From the NCBI RefSeq assembly GCF_021018895.1, contig NC_079384.1, positions 7,386,140 to 7,450,139 on the forward strand: a stretch of 64,000 bases of DNA, read 5' to 3'. A model generated the notes under the pieces. It had not been told where the DNA came from. It saw nothing but the letters and a program-made list of their open reading frames with translations, and ran no database searches. Position numbers and translations under genes: made by a program. Positions 12,246-25,243 of this stretch are shown here, piece by piece. Origin of the DNA: Seriola aureovittata (Eukaryota; Chordata; Actinopteri; Carangiformes; Carangidae). Numbering within the stretch: position 1 is the first letter of the stretch; each line of letters starts with the position of its first letter.

Positions 12246-15200
12246 ATCATTAGAAACGAGATTGTCACATTGTTTTCACATTGTCATTTGATACGTTGTG
12301 TTTGGAAAGAAAAATAAATTATAGCCACTTTAAATGTCGTGTGTTCAATTTGCAGCAGTAAAAGGTTTCATTACAGGTGACACCTCCTGCTGAGTTTGTT
12401 TGAGCGCAGTGTGCTCAAAAAAAAAAAAGGCTCCAGTTAAATCAATTTCCATGGTGCGGCAGTCTGTGGTGAATTACTTTTAAATATGTTTTCATTACAG
12501 TATTACTTAGAGCTCCACCACAGTGAATGATATACAAGCCTCTTTAAACAGGTAATGGCTGCAGCACAGTGATAGCATCAAGAATGAATGCAGCTGTGCA
12601 CTGTAACAGAGTATATATCTAGGAATGCTTGTAATAATGTCAGAAGACGTGCACTACCCCCGTGCCTGTGTTTTTATGTGTGTCTGAGCCTTAAATTGTG
12701 TGTTTTATGATATTTTCTCAGGACAGTTAGTTATCCGGCATGTTAGCCTGTCAGCACGATACCTGAGAAGGGTATAGATAGATTTCAGTGAAGCTTGGTA
12801 AACAGATTGATTTTGATTTAAACCACAAGTGATTAGGTAATGATCCACTTCTGTGATTTTTACCATTAAAAGATTTGCCATATTTGTATCACTAACTGAA
12901 GAGGCTTTATTGTTAATTCTCAAGTTGTCAGGATGAATTTTTGGATAAATGTGGATAAAAATAATGCACAAGACATCTGTCTTTCAGTGTAGGCATATTC
13001 ACTCAGGTATGGTTGCTTAATATGTGTAGGCATCATATGGCTTTGTGTGTAGAATAAGATGGTTTTTACAACCTTTGTAAGTATCTCAAGGGGAATACAG
13101 GTGGTGTAGGATACCTACTGTACAGATGTTGGCTGCAATCCAGCAATGGATGAACTGTCCGTAGGATGGTGTTGGTGTGTTTGTGTTCAGCTCAGCATCT
13201 AAACTAAACTCAGAACTCATTGGAAAGAACACACACACACCCACACACACACACTACACACAGTCAGTGCGTCTCTTGCTAGCTAGCTTACAACACAGTC
13301 GGTTCAAATGCTGTTTGGAACGACTGACTGTGAATGTCTCATCTGGTGTCACATTATCATGAAGGAGCTGACATGTAAACACCATGAGAAATACAGAAGT
13401 GCTGTCGCTATTAATCATCACTTTTATTTGTAGTTCTGTTTTTGTGATGATATTGAACATATTGTGTTCATATATACAGTGATATACAAACAATGTAGTT
13501 TGTGCACGCATGGCGCAATACTGAGGTCATGAGCCCCCACCCCCTACCCACCCTTTATCCGACCATCCTTTACCCTCCTCAGAAAATTCTGACCACACAC
13601 CAAAAAGAAAATATCAACTTTTTCTTACACATTGGATTTTGTCGTGTGTAATTGTAGTTAACTGTTGAATTATTTTTCCTATAAATCAGAATTTCTTCCA
13701 TGAAGGTATAAATGCACACTGCCAGGGATAATGTCAAATGTAAATGTGTAAGTTTTTTTTATTTGTACAATGTAAACATGTTTTTAAAGCCTCCCAAATA
13801 AAATACCAAGGCCGTGTCCTCATATGTCGTTATAGAGAAAATATGAGTCCTTGTACTTTACCTACACACACATCTTTCTTCACCTCCTTCTGTGACCTGT
13901 TAGCTTCACCCAATAACTACATACAGTGTATAACATCCCTGCACTCTGCAGAAACAGCTCAGACACAGACCTTCGTTCTCTCCCAGCGCTCGTACTAATG
14001 AACCTCGTACTTTGATGAATTAACAGACCAGAACTCTGTTTGTCTGTTTTAATATCACACAGGGTATAAGGCGCGAAGACGAAATGAATCTGAACCAGGA
14101 TATGAGCGTACTGCCTGGAACAGCGTGCGTAAACAGAATCGCTGTGTGTGCAGAGCTGTTGTTTCCTCTCTGTGACGGGGAACGCTGACATGTGTAACTA
14201 AGTTATTTATAAGATTTAGCTGATGATGAGGAGGATGATTGCAACAAAGCGCAGCAGCGCTTCGCTCCCTCCTCAACAGAAGTGTGATAGACTCACCGGG
14301 ACGGCATGAAAACACAATTATCCTGTTTCTGAAGTGTTTCGACTGGGCTAATCAGTGAAGTATGAAATGGCATTACTCACATCACTATATACTGCGTATT
14401 ATGGTGTTTTTGTAGAACACCTGGGTATAAAACCTTCATGCATGCAAAGGAGGGCAGAAAGGAAAAATTTATGAAGGAGGAGACACAGAAGATGCAAATG
14501 GGATCTTGCAGCTTTGGCGTAAACTTCATGTAGTCTTCTTTCCTTGAGAAGCAAAGGTAATGAGAGAATAAAAGAAAATAACCACAAAAGGAATAAGATT
14601 GAATAATTTTTTTTTTTTGCCAGGTGAAGCCCTGTATTTAATCATGTAATATGTTTAATTAATACATGGGTAGGAAGAAAAATACGATTACTAATGCAAA
14701 ACCCTAATTAAAATCCATTTGTGCTGATTTGTAATCACGAGCATGATTTTCTTTCTGTTTGAATAATTGAAAAAGTGAAACGCTCTTATAGCTCATACCA
14801 GTGTTTGCAGACTCTTTGTTTTAATAACCCCACAGTTCGTTAGAAAACTTTCTTTTGTCCAACTAACTAGAAAAGCAAATGTTAATGAAGCACAGAGAAA
14901 CGGACATATCATAAAGGCTGCAATATCAAAGTGTTTTTCTTTTTTTTTTTCTGTGATGATGATGAAAGTTCTGTGCCTTGTATTGTCAGCATGGCAGTAG
15001 AAAATGTTCTCTGGATTATTATCACCACAATGAAATGCATAGATTTGTGCAGGACAGAAAGGAAGATGCCCGCGGCAGACAATACTTCTGATTCCATTCA
15101 TCGCACTCATTTTATCCAAAACAGTGGTGCCCGCAGCAGCACAGAGGGTTTGCAGAGGACAGCAGAGAGGAAGCTTGTAGGCTACCTTTTGTTCGCTGCT

Positions 15201-18200
15201 AGGCAACCTCAACTTTACAGCTGTTGATTGGCGGTAGTGTGTGCATATATATGCGTGTGTGTGTGCGCTGTGTGTTTATCCCTTCTTCTCCAAAGCTTCA
15301 CTTCCCGTCTTAGAGTTTCATAATGGTAAACATTCACTTGATGGTTGCCTGAAATGCACCATCCTTCCAAACTGTTTTCAGATGCAGAGCGCCTTAAATG
15401 TTTGCAGTCGAGCCTGCTTTTAACTTCCAAATTGCTCCCCTGCATTGCTCCATCTGTTTCGATTTGGGCCAGCCTCACCAAGACTCAGCCAGTTCAGTCA
15501 GACAGGCCAAAGTACTTTAAGAATGATTAAATTTTAAACTCTTTTTCCTGTTGCTTACCATTGTACAGTGTCGGCAACCCAGCTTTCAAGAAACGCTTAC
15601 GTAATGTGACAAAATTTAATCAACCACTGAGTGTGTTGTGTAACAAGCTTACACCGGAACCTCAGAACATATTGTAATTATATTGAGGCGACCTCATCCC
15701 AATATAGAGGTCATAATGGGTCATTTGACACATAATCAGATGCTGTTAATATCTTTATTTTGGTTTTGCATTGACTGAGCTTATTCCCAGGTCTGGTTAC
15801 AGACGGCTCTGGCTTGACCACCGTAGGTGGAGCTGTATCTTTTTCCAGACTCATTTCTGATGGAACTGGCAGGAGTTTACGCAGAGAAATTCTCATGTTA
15901 ATCCAAGTGAAACTTTTGCAATCAATAGGTGACGGTCAAAGTTCCTATTATTTTTCAACACTGGAGGAATAACTATAGCAGGAAATTACATAATAGGCCT
16001 ATATACGCACAATTTGAATAAAATGTTTCATTGAAGATGTTAACAATGGTTAATAAAACATTTGCTTTAGTGCTGAATAGAAAAGCTTTATTACAGACAG
16101 ATAGATCTGTCTGAAACTTTATATGTTCAGACTGGTTATCAAACCATATACTGTACACACGCTTCTTCCATTTCAACCTCTAGTACCTCCATTACCCATA
16201 ATTCCATCTGCTGACAGTTGCGGCAGCCTTGAGCCTCTGAGTTCAGGCTACAGAGGTCTGATAAACTCACTTCTTTCTACCACCACTGTGCCAAATAGTT
16301 TTCAATCTTGTAGTCTTCAGCTCCAACCGGAGTTTTTGCATCTTCCCCTGGAACCACAAAAGCTTCATACATGTAGCAGCACTGCCCAAGACCTGTAAAC
16401 AGACTGTACACAATCATCGGCCTTTCCTTAGTTTAGATAATAGTTATGACTATTAAACCATAAACCCGATAAAGGTCATAAAATGAAATGAGTAAAATAT
16501 GAATTGTACATAATAAACATTCAGTATTTTCAGGGTACATATAAATGCATATGAAAAGAATTAAATGTCACAGACTTGATCACAAAATCTTCATAGCCCA
16601 CAGTGAATAAAACCTTTTCTCTCAATCATCTTTTCATATACAGGTCAAGAAGAAGCTGTGTCTGAAAAATGCCTGGTACAGAAAGAATGCCATGCGTTTA
16701 AATGGTTAAAATACCCCCAGAAGAAGACTATTAATATCTCCTCCTCCTCAAGGGCTTCTTATGTGCTCAATGCAGATGCATCTAAGGGAGAACACTGTCA
16801 CAGCCACACTGGTCGCCAGGACAACTTCTGTGTTTGGCTTTTCTGGGATTTAAGACTCTTTGTTTTCCTCACATAGGTGACGGCAAATGGGCACATGATC
16901 TGACACTTTACATTTTCGGGGGGGAAACACAATGATTTATTAGAGTCGGTGTGTGGGTGAAAAAATGTTTCCCCAGCTTGACGATAAACTTGCATTTCAT
17001 TGCTGCTAGAAACCAAGTATCTCCAAAATGTCAACTTCTTTTTTCAAATCCTTCAGTTTATCTGAAAAAATTAAGAAATAAACAAAGAAGACAGAGACAC
17101 TAAACACTGTAACATATGTACATATAGGCCTACTGAATCTTCATATATGAAATGTACATAAAAATAAATATATATGAAAATGGAACAGTTTCATGCAGTG
17201 TATTGACTTCAATGTCTAGCCGATACAAATATTTATATTGTAGACATATATTACATAAATATATATATCCATCCCAAAGCCTGTCAATATACTGTAAGTT
17301 GATATTAAATATAGTAGGGTCCAAAGGTCTGAGACTTTTCCTATAGACATTGAAATTAATAAGAAATTGAAGACATATATAAACATCTAGAATATCATAT
17401 GTATGTTGTTTTTATAAAGTTGTATATATAAATTAAATGTATATTATTAACAAATATGTTTGCACCATGTTATACATTATAAAAATGATTTGTGTAAATA
17501 TTTTCAATATACAAATTTTATTATGGGTTTTTCATATACGTATGTGTATGTGATAATGTATCTGACATATATGGCATCACTCTTGATATAGGGACATAAT
17601 TGAAAAGCTACACTACAATAATTTTTAGTTAATTAGTAATTCATGTTTTGCTGGTGCAGATAAGAGGATCCTTCACTTAAATGTGGCTCTCAACCTCCAA
17701 GGCAACTCAAAGGCTTTATTCTTAATCTGTAAAGCATTAATATATTAATGCATTATGTATTTCTTATTTTTTATTGTAAAGTTTTACCATAGAAATTAAA
17801 CTAGGCTTTCAGACCTCTAAACATTTAATTTATTTGACTATAGATTTACCCATTTTCATTAAAAACAGTTTCAGACAAAAGTATGTATTTTTCAGAACCC
17901 GTCAGTGTGAGAGAAGGGAAGTAATTAACTGGACACGCTCTGATATGTAGTATTTCTCTCTGTGTTGGGCGCTGATATGAAGATGAATTAAGTGTGAAGA
18001 CTGAGTGCAAGTTTGATGGCAAACATGTTTGAAAAGAGGAGGACAAATTGCCTTCCCCCTCGGTCTGAATATCACAGATATGACGAGAGGAAGGAGCATT
18101 TTTCTAGCTCGCACAATCAATCTGTCCCTCCAGTGAGTTTCTGTGTTTGCTGCAAAAATGTTTTCATAAGTACTGCTTTAAACATTTCTGCTCTGAAATC

Positions 18201-19149
18201 AGCTTCTTGGGATCTTGGCCTTCAACTCTTGGATGACCTCATCAGCCAAGCAACATGCGGTACTTGAGAAGACCCTCGGCTCGCTTTAATGATGTGTTCA
18301 AATTGAGGAGCAAGCACTGTGTTAATTACTTTATATACAATGAGGTAATTAATGAGGTAGTCTATGCTGCCGTGTATTTTTAGTGTTAATGCAGTTAATG
18401 AGATTGAGCTACTATTTTTTTTTCTTCCCCCCCCCCCCGCTGCTTTGAGAAGAATAAGTCGTCAGGTCATTTCTTTAAGGTTTCCTCCGAGCTGCTGCAG
18501 CTTTCCAAAGCATCTCATCTTTTTTCATGATGAATTATGTCTTACAGGAAGTGGATGGTTCTCTCAGTAGGATTCCTGTTTTCTTCCATAAAAGCCGTTT
18601 CTCTCCTCAGCTGTTTTAATCACAAACAACAAGCATCCAGTCATATCATGTTACCAACCATGGAGAGGTATTGAGATTACCCTGGCAACACAGACATGTG
18701 TTTACACCAGATGCAAAGCAAACCACTTCACGGGACTTGTTTTAATCACCTCTTGGAAACCAGCGGCGTTTGCTGTCACCCCAATCAAACTTTGTCTCTA
18801 CTTCGCAGAAAACAACACTGAGATCACAGGTTGTGACAAGAGAGTCGGAGCGGCGTGAAGCTGCTGTCAGGAGTGAAATCAGTGAGAGTGATTCACTTTC
18901 CTCAGTACATTCATAGAGGTGTAGAGTGTGACTCACTTGGTTCTCAACCTGTAGCACATAAACATATGTCTAACTTTTTTTTTTTTTTCTGTTCATAGCT
19001 ATTTTCGGCCACATACGCCTCTGAATCTCCCTGGATCCCCACTATATCAGTGCAGCAGTTCTACAGTACAGTGCTGTAATTATTAAGTTATATTTTATTA
19101 TTGTTATTATTACTGATGCAAATGACTCCCTTCAGTTAAACAGTAACCA
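12246..19149. other. Gene-poor stretch, partly very AT-rich
   Basis: No coding exon recognised. The 16.4-17.8 kb part is strongly AT-rich with many TATA/CATATA motifs. A homopurine/homopyrimidine patch (CCCCCCCCCC at 18428-18438) and poly-T runs occur. Nothing in it resembles a known gene. Confidence 0.5.
13228..13262 (+). repeat. (CA)n microsatellite
   Basis: Mostly CA dinucleotides with two interruptions. Confidence 0.95.
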
Positions 19150-19830
19150 AAATACAAAAATAATTATCTAAGACCAGAGGCCATCTCACTAGTAAGCTAG
19201 ACCACCTCAAAACATATGTGACATCCCAACTACAGTCTCCATATGTGGGCCTTCCCCAGTCTCCAATAACTTGCCTGCAGATGGTACAAAATGTGGATAC
19301 AAGGATGTTGGCCTGGTATTAAAATTACAAGCATATCACTCCAGTCCTGGCCTCTGTACTTTAGCTCCCTGTTCATTTTAGAATCCAATTTAATGCCTTG
19401 ATAATTGTTTTTCAAGGCTCTAAATGGTCAGGCCCCATCTTACATTACAGACCTTATTCACTGGCACTCAGCTCCTGCGTCTCTTAGATCTAACAACAAA
19501 TCCCTCTTAAAACTAAAAGGTGACAGAGCTTTTGCAGTTGCTGTTCCACAATTGTGGAACCAGTTACCATTAGAAATTAGATGTGCCCCCTCCATCTATG
19601 TTTTACAATCTAGGCTAAAGACACGTTTTTTTTCACTGGCCTCTTTGGCCCACTAATCTGTTGTAATGTCTTTAATTCTGTATTTGTCCCTGGTTGTTTA
19701 TTTTTGTCGTTGGAATGTTTCTCTTTGTGTTTGTACTTTTACTTTATTATTTAATATCCTTTTTGTACATCACTTTGGTCAGCTTGAGTTGTGTTTGAAT
19801 GTGATTTACTAAAATAAATTTTACTGCCTT
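19150..19830 (+). mobile_element. L2-like LINE, degraded 3' end (ORF2 C-terminus and tail)
   Basis: Translation gives the characteristic C-terminus of fish L2/CR1-type ORF2: LQMVQNVDTRML, HITPVLAS, then in another frame FFKALNGQAPSYITDLIH and GDRAFAVAVPQLWNQLPLEI. Several stops and a one-base frameshift near 19408 show it is dead. It ends in the typical 3' tail with a CACTTTGG motif and AAATAAATTTTA. Truncation at the 5' end is usual for LINEs. Confidence 0.85.
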
Positions 19831-21719
19831 AGGTCAGTGGAGCAAATGTTATCTACCTTATTATGCCATTTGGTAATTGTCAATTCATTATTGAAAACTT
19901 TAATCTTCATTTATGCTGAATTGTACAAATGTCAGTTTTTAGCAGGTTCAGAGTACCTGCTGATCAAAGGGCTACACTAACGATTAATTGTAATTATTTA
20001 ACCAGCAGTGTAAGCCAGCCCTGTATTCGTGAATGTTTGTGAGTGACTGAGTGATTGTAGTTGAGTTGATCATAAATTAAGGATTTGGTTGGCCAAATGC
20101 CACATGACTGAGTTGGAGTTTACCCATTTGCTGTTGCTCTTTCAAAATGAATTGGTGCAAACAGTTTCTAGTAAGGGGGATGTTTACAGCCTGCAGTATT
20201 GCCAACTTAGTGTATTTGTCACTAGATTTAGAGACTAAATCTACTTTGGCTAGACTACAACAGCAGAATGGGGCTTTTATTAGCTCAACTTCTGAAGGTA
20301 ACAGGCATTTAAAATAAAAAAAAAAGTCTAAACAGGGCTTATATTTCTGTGCTGACGTGCTTCAGTAAGCCATTTCCGGTTGCTGGTGTTCCTCTTGTTC
20401 ACATGCTATTCACTTACCGATGGCTTCTCTCTCTCCCTCCCTCAGTCTTGTTTCGTTATTCCTCTGCTTCCTTTGGCGATGAGGGTACATGTAAATGCAG
20501 TTTGTTTGCTATAATGGAGGTGACGCTCTATGAATTCAAAGTGCGACTACGCTTCCCTGCAGATCCTGAGTAGCCAGTAGGCCGGTGCAGCTGGGTGATT
20601 GCATGACTGCCTGTAACAAGAGGCGTAGCCCTAAGCCCACAGTTCACACCCATACAGGGTCCAGCCATGTACTAGGTTTATACCTTGTCCTTTTTAAATT
20701 AAACTGCTCATATGACCATGACAAATTCAAATTTATGAAATTCCAATACCATCTCCCCTGACTCTAATCCTGCTCCATAAGTGCGTCACACAGGAACTGA
20801 AATGGATTCATTCTTTCACTGGCAGGGGCTGCATGCTGTGCTGGGTCACTGCTGGTTGAATTATCTGCTACAGAATGGGGAGAGTATATTCCCCAGAGTG
20901 TCTCCTGTGCACACTCGTCCATGTCTGGTGGCGGTGCCATGGGTGTTGAGGTGAGTAAGTCTAGTGTGTGACGTCAAAGCTGAGGCTTTCTTCGTTAACT
21001 GTCGGAGCAGCAGGGCACCAAGTTTCATCAAGCAGCCGCTAATATTCAAAAACTGCTGGGATGGGATATGCTATATCACTGAGATATTTAATTCAGGGTG
21101 AGAAAAAGAGACCTGCCTGTGTTGACACTGAGAAGGCTGACTTCCTTTTTCCATCAGAATCACTGCAGCTTGACTCTGAATTGCTGCAGCTTCAAGGCTC
21201 AGGACAAACAAACACATTTAATACTTCCTCAAGGTCACAGGCAGCGATTTCACGGGTACTTGGGTCTTCAGGTGCGCAGCTAATTGTGAGCACCTTTTGA
21301 AGATATCACATGTGGAGGGGTCATATGAGGAGAATTGTAACATTTTCCAAGAAAATACAGGAGCCTGGCTGAACATATGTTACCCCCCACAATTCTCCCC
21401 GATTATTTGCTTTAGTATTTAATTTACATGTCATTGATTTTTTGATTTTTTTTCAGGCAAAACCCCAGGGAAAAAAAATCAATTAAGTGCCTAAACTCAA
21501 AGTTCACACACCAGGATAACAAAGAGAGAGTGCCACGGGATCAGAGCCATTTTGCTGTTCTGGCTATTCCACTGCAAAAGAGAAACCTTAAAACTGAAAA
21601 CCAGGTTAATGGCTCCACAGAACGAACCCGATGACTGTCAGAAATCCAGGTTCAAACCACCAGTCACATTAACCTAATACTTTAATTGTAGGATAGACTG
21701 CTTTCAGAGGCGTAGACAC

Positions 21720-23045
21720 CTCTTTAAAATGGGTGGACTTCACCTAAATAGATCTGGGATGAAGCTTTTCACCATTAACCTACAATACTCACTTCTCCAT
21801 CCATCTGCTCATCACATAAAGATGTTCAACCATCTTCCCTGCATCCACCCTAATTCCTACGCAGCAACCCATGATACTAAAGACTGTGATGTGAACGTCA
21901 AACTGTCACCCTCTTCCTCCCTCTGCTCCACCCTCTCCCTTGGCCTAACTGAGGACATGGAAAGACATGTCAACATGGCTATCAAACACATGACCAAGGC
22001 CTTCCAGCCATTCCCAGCAACTACAATAACAGTCTACAGACACCCAGATCTTCCACCACCTCTCCATCTGAAAAACTGTCTGAGGCGCAGGCTGAGAGAA
22101 AGCTAATGGACGTCAGTAATCTGGCTTCCCAGATGAAAAACATAAACAGGCAAATTTAATATTCTTCTCCAATGTAACCAAACTGAACATGAATGTAAGG
22201 TCTCTATCAAGTATTTCATCATAAATAACCTCATTTATTTTCTAACTGGGACCTGGCTTGGAACAAGTGGACGGGCAGTACTGACAGACCTCGCCACCTA
22301 ACTCAAACTTTACTCACTCCTTTCTCCTTTCCTCTTTCTTTCATCATAAAACATTGAATTTTGGTGGTTTTCTCCTCCCTTTGAATATCATGCTGTCTTA
22401 CTGAACTGCAACCCTACTATTCTTGACGTTATGGTCTCCAGGCCCCCGGAGCACAGTCCTGTATTCTTTGATGAATTCTGACATTTTTCGACAAGTCTCT
22501 GCAGGTACGACAATATTCTAATCATGGGTGATTTTAAGTGTTGATGTGAAATCAGATGCTGGCTGTTGCATTACATAATCTTTTATATTCCACGGGCTTC
22601 AGTCAGTTAAGCGTGGCCACACACTTCATCTTGTTATCACTAGAGGACTTTCTACCTCTCTTACGTCAGACACTGATGTTGCTATCTTTGATCATTTTGG
22701 CATATTTTTCACCCACCTTGCACAATAAGAGCGTTTACTTCACTCTGATGCTGCAGATCGTTTCATGTCCGTTTTAAATGAGAATTCAACACCTCCCTTG
22801 ACCTGTGTCCATTGTAATTAACAGCTTGGTTAACTTTTCAGAAAGCACCTCCATTGATTCAGTTGCACCCCTTTAGAATAAGAACAAAATACAAACCTGC
22901 ACGAAATACAACTGCACTTAAAGGAAACTGCAGAAAGACTGGACAACAATGGCGGAAAACAAAATTACAAGAACAACATTTTGAGGAGAGAGCCCATCGC
23001 AGTTCTCCAAAGCTCAAGGTATTGTCCACAGACTGTTTGACCAAA
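21720..23045 (+). mobile_element. L2-like LINE, degraded 5' part (endonuclease region)
   Basis: Fragments in all three frames match the region before and within the AP endonuclease of fish LINE ORF2. They are GGLHLNRSGMKLF, then NMNVRSLSS with TGTWLGTSG, then a segment equivalent to ILGDFN, then KGNCRKTGQQWRKTKLQ, the start of the linker to the reverse transcriptase. Many stops interrupt it and no reverse transcriptase follows. It is a separate insertion from the 19.2-kb copy, because the 5' part lies downstream of that copy's 3' end. Confidence 0.7.
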
Positions 23046-23476
23046 ACTCAAAGATATTTATTTTAGTATTATATATGACAAAGAAAAGCACAGAATCGTC
23101 ACAGTTGAAAAGCTGAAACCAATGAATTTTTGGCATTTATGCTTGAAATATCACTGGAGTGATAAATCTGTTATCAAAATAGTTGCTGATTAATTCTCTA
23201 CAGATTTACTAACTGATAAAGAAACTAATTGTTTCTGGGTTTTTACAGTTGGGGGAAAAGGATATCTCGGCGCTGCTGCACTGATTCTTCTATAGCGTTT
23301 TGGAAATGCAATGCTAAATTGCGAATACCTCACTTAACACAAGGAACACAGTCATAACCACAGAGGACAGGAATATGACTTCCAATTTATTAGAGAAATC
23401 TTTTGCAATATACTGTGTTAAAATTATACCTCTAGTCTTTTGACAAAAAAAAAAGAACTACATATAAGTAGTAGAA

Positions 23477-23501
23477 GATGATGATGATGATGATGATGAT
23501 G
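23477..23501 (+). repeat. (GAT)n microsatellite
   Basis: Eight GAT/ATG triplets in intergenic DNA. Confidence 0.95.
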
Positions 23502-24446
23502 GTGAGGCAGACCACTCTTCTGTAGCTTTTACTCACCACAGGTGCAATCACAGCATCACAGTGTTGAAGTGCTCTCTAACCACAGCAACAGGCTATTTTC
23601 TCAATAATACAAAATCCATGTCCCAGCAGGCGTCTGAAATACCCCTCACACTAACTGAGAGACTGACTGGTAGGTAGTCATTATAAAAATAAAAAAAAAC
23701 TGCAAATGAAAATATTGATGGGAAGTGTTTCCTATCATATTGTTTGTTGTTAAATGCTCCAGCTATTGAAGTGAGCAGTTCATGTATTGGCCTCCATAAA
23801 GAAAGTAAATCTTGCTCAGGTCTGTTTGCAATCAGGCAAAAATAATTAATCTCTGCTTATCTTAGCCAAATAAGAAGCCATTTAAATGATCCAGTCAACA
23901 CAATGCAGGAAATCATCTCCCATGTCCAGCCGGAGTTGGTGGTTTGCCTTCCTACTATCAGCGAGTTCTGGTGGACATGAATCATCTTTGCCGAGCCGCT
24001 AGCAGTAATTCTTCTGTCACAGCTGCATCTCTTGTTTCCCCACTTGTTACCGAAAGTCATTAGCAGATAATTGAAAGTAACGACACTGATTATGAGAAGC
24101 GCTTGAGCAGCATCCCTGGGGTCTTTGCAATTTACAAGCTGGCAATGACATGCAGACGATGCTATTGTCTACCACAATCCGTAAGGGAGTTGTGCTGTTT
24201 ACAGGCAGGAAAAAAATAATAGTTTTGGTTTATGATTAATGATTATGTTGTGTTTCAGCATGTCTGTCTCCGTATCACCAATGCTGACCTCTGAGTTAGC
24301 TTTCTCCCTTGTTGATAGAGAACCACAGTGGGTAGGGGAAAAAGATAAGGAAAATACTCCCCAAGACATTTAATAAAGTTAAGAAGCCGACGCACCTCAG
24401 GATACAGGGATGATTTTGATATCGTCAAAATTTCCAGCATATGCAG

Positions 24447-24714
24447 ATAAATGCTTCGAGGAATAGTTAGCCATTTTGAGAAATAGAGAACATTCGCTGT
24501 CTTGAATGTACGGCTACAGTCTATTAGCTTTGCTGAGCAAAAACAATGGAGATAGAGAAAAATAGCTAGCCTGGCGCTGTCCGAAGGTAACCTGCGATCA
24601 GCCAAGAAAGAAAAAGAAAAGAAAGACAGTAAGGACTTTGATAAGAGTGGTATCAATTTACTCTAAGCAATAAAGCAAATAAGCATTTTCCCCAAAATGT
24701 CAAACTATTGTTTT
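24447..24714. mobile_element. Small inverted-repeat element (MITE), perciform type
   Basis: The left end (GGAATAGTTAGCCATTTTGAG..) and the reverse complement of the right end (ACAATAGTTTGACATTTTGGG..) match along roughly 45 bases with scattered mismatches. The interior (AGCTAGCCTGGCGCTGTCCGA) is the wording of a repeat I recall as very common in perch-like fish genomes. It has no coding capacity, so it would have been moved by a transposase encoded elsewhere. Confidence 0.75.
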
Positions 24715-25222
24715 GAAGTGATGCGATTTATTTTTTCAAAGCCAAAACGGCACATTAATGCACTCTAGCAACAGTGCGCAGTGGCTTATCATAGCTAAGC
24801 TAATGTTAGCAAACTTAAGATAGACATTAACATTATGACTACATGACTAAATTTTAGCATTTTACATTAACCCATAATTGTTGCTTGTGTCCACATTGGC
24901 AGGTGTACAGCTAAAGTTAGCTAGTTAGCAGTGGGTGATTTGGTCCAGCAAATTGCCCAGTATCATCAGATTGATAGCAAAGGATTACACTAATAAGAAT
25001 TCACAAAGCTTTATGAAAATGTATTTGATGTTCTGAGATGTATGTTATTATTGGCAAGACTTCAAAATCTATTTGTTCTTTTTTTGCATAGAGTCAACAG
25101 CCCTTTATTTCACACAGAGAAGGCAAAAACAGACCATGAATAACTCTCAAAAATCATCACTTGTTTGTGATCAATATTCTTTTCTTCTGTTTTCGAAGGG
25201 ATGATAAAAGCAGAGCTCTTAT

Positions 25223-25243
25223 GTTGTTGTTGTTGTTGTTGTT
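25223..25243 (+). repeat. (GTT)n microsatellite
   Basis: Seven TGT/GTT triplets in intergenic DNA. Confidence 0.95.

Noticed and set aside
14055..14315. Minus-strand frame with a donor-like GTGAGTC after ATG-CCG-TCC-CG
   Set aside because: Only four codons precede the donor, no continuing exon was found, and the frame itself matches nothing.
19405..19656. 83-codon frame considered as a host gene
   Set aside because: It is the C-terminus of a dead L2-like LINE reverse-transcriptase ORF.
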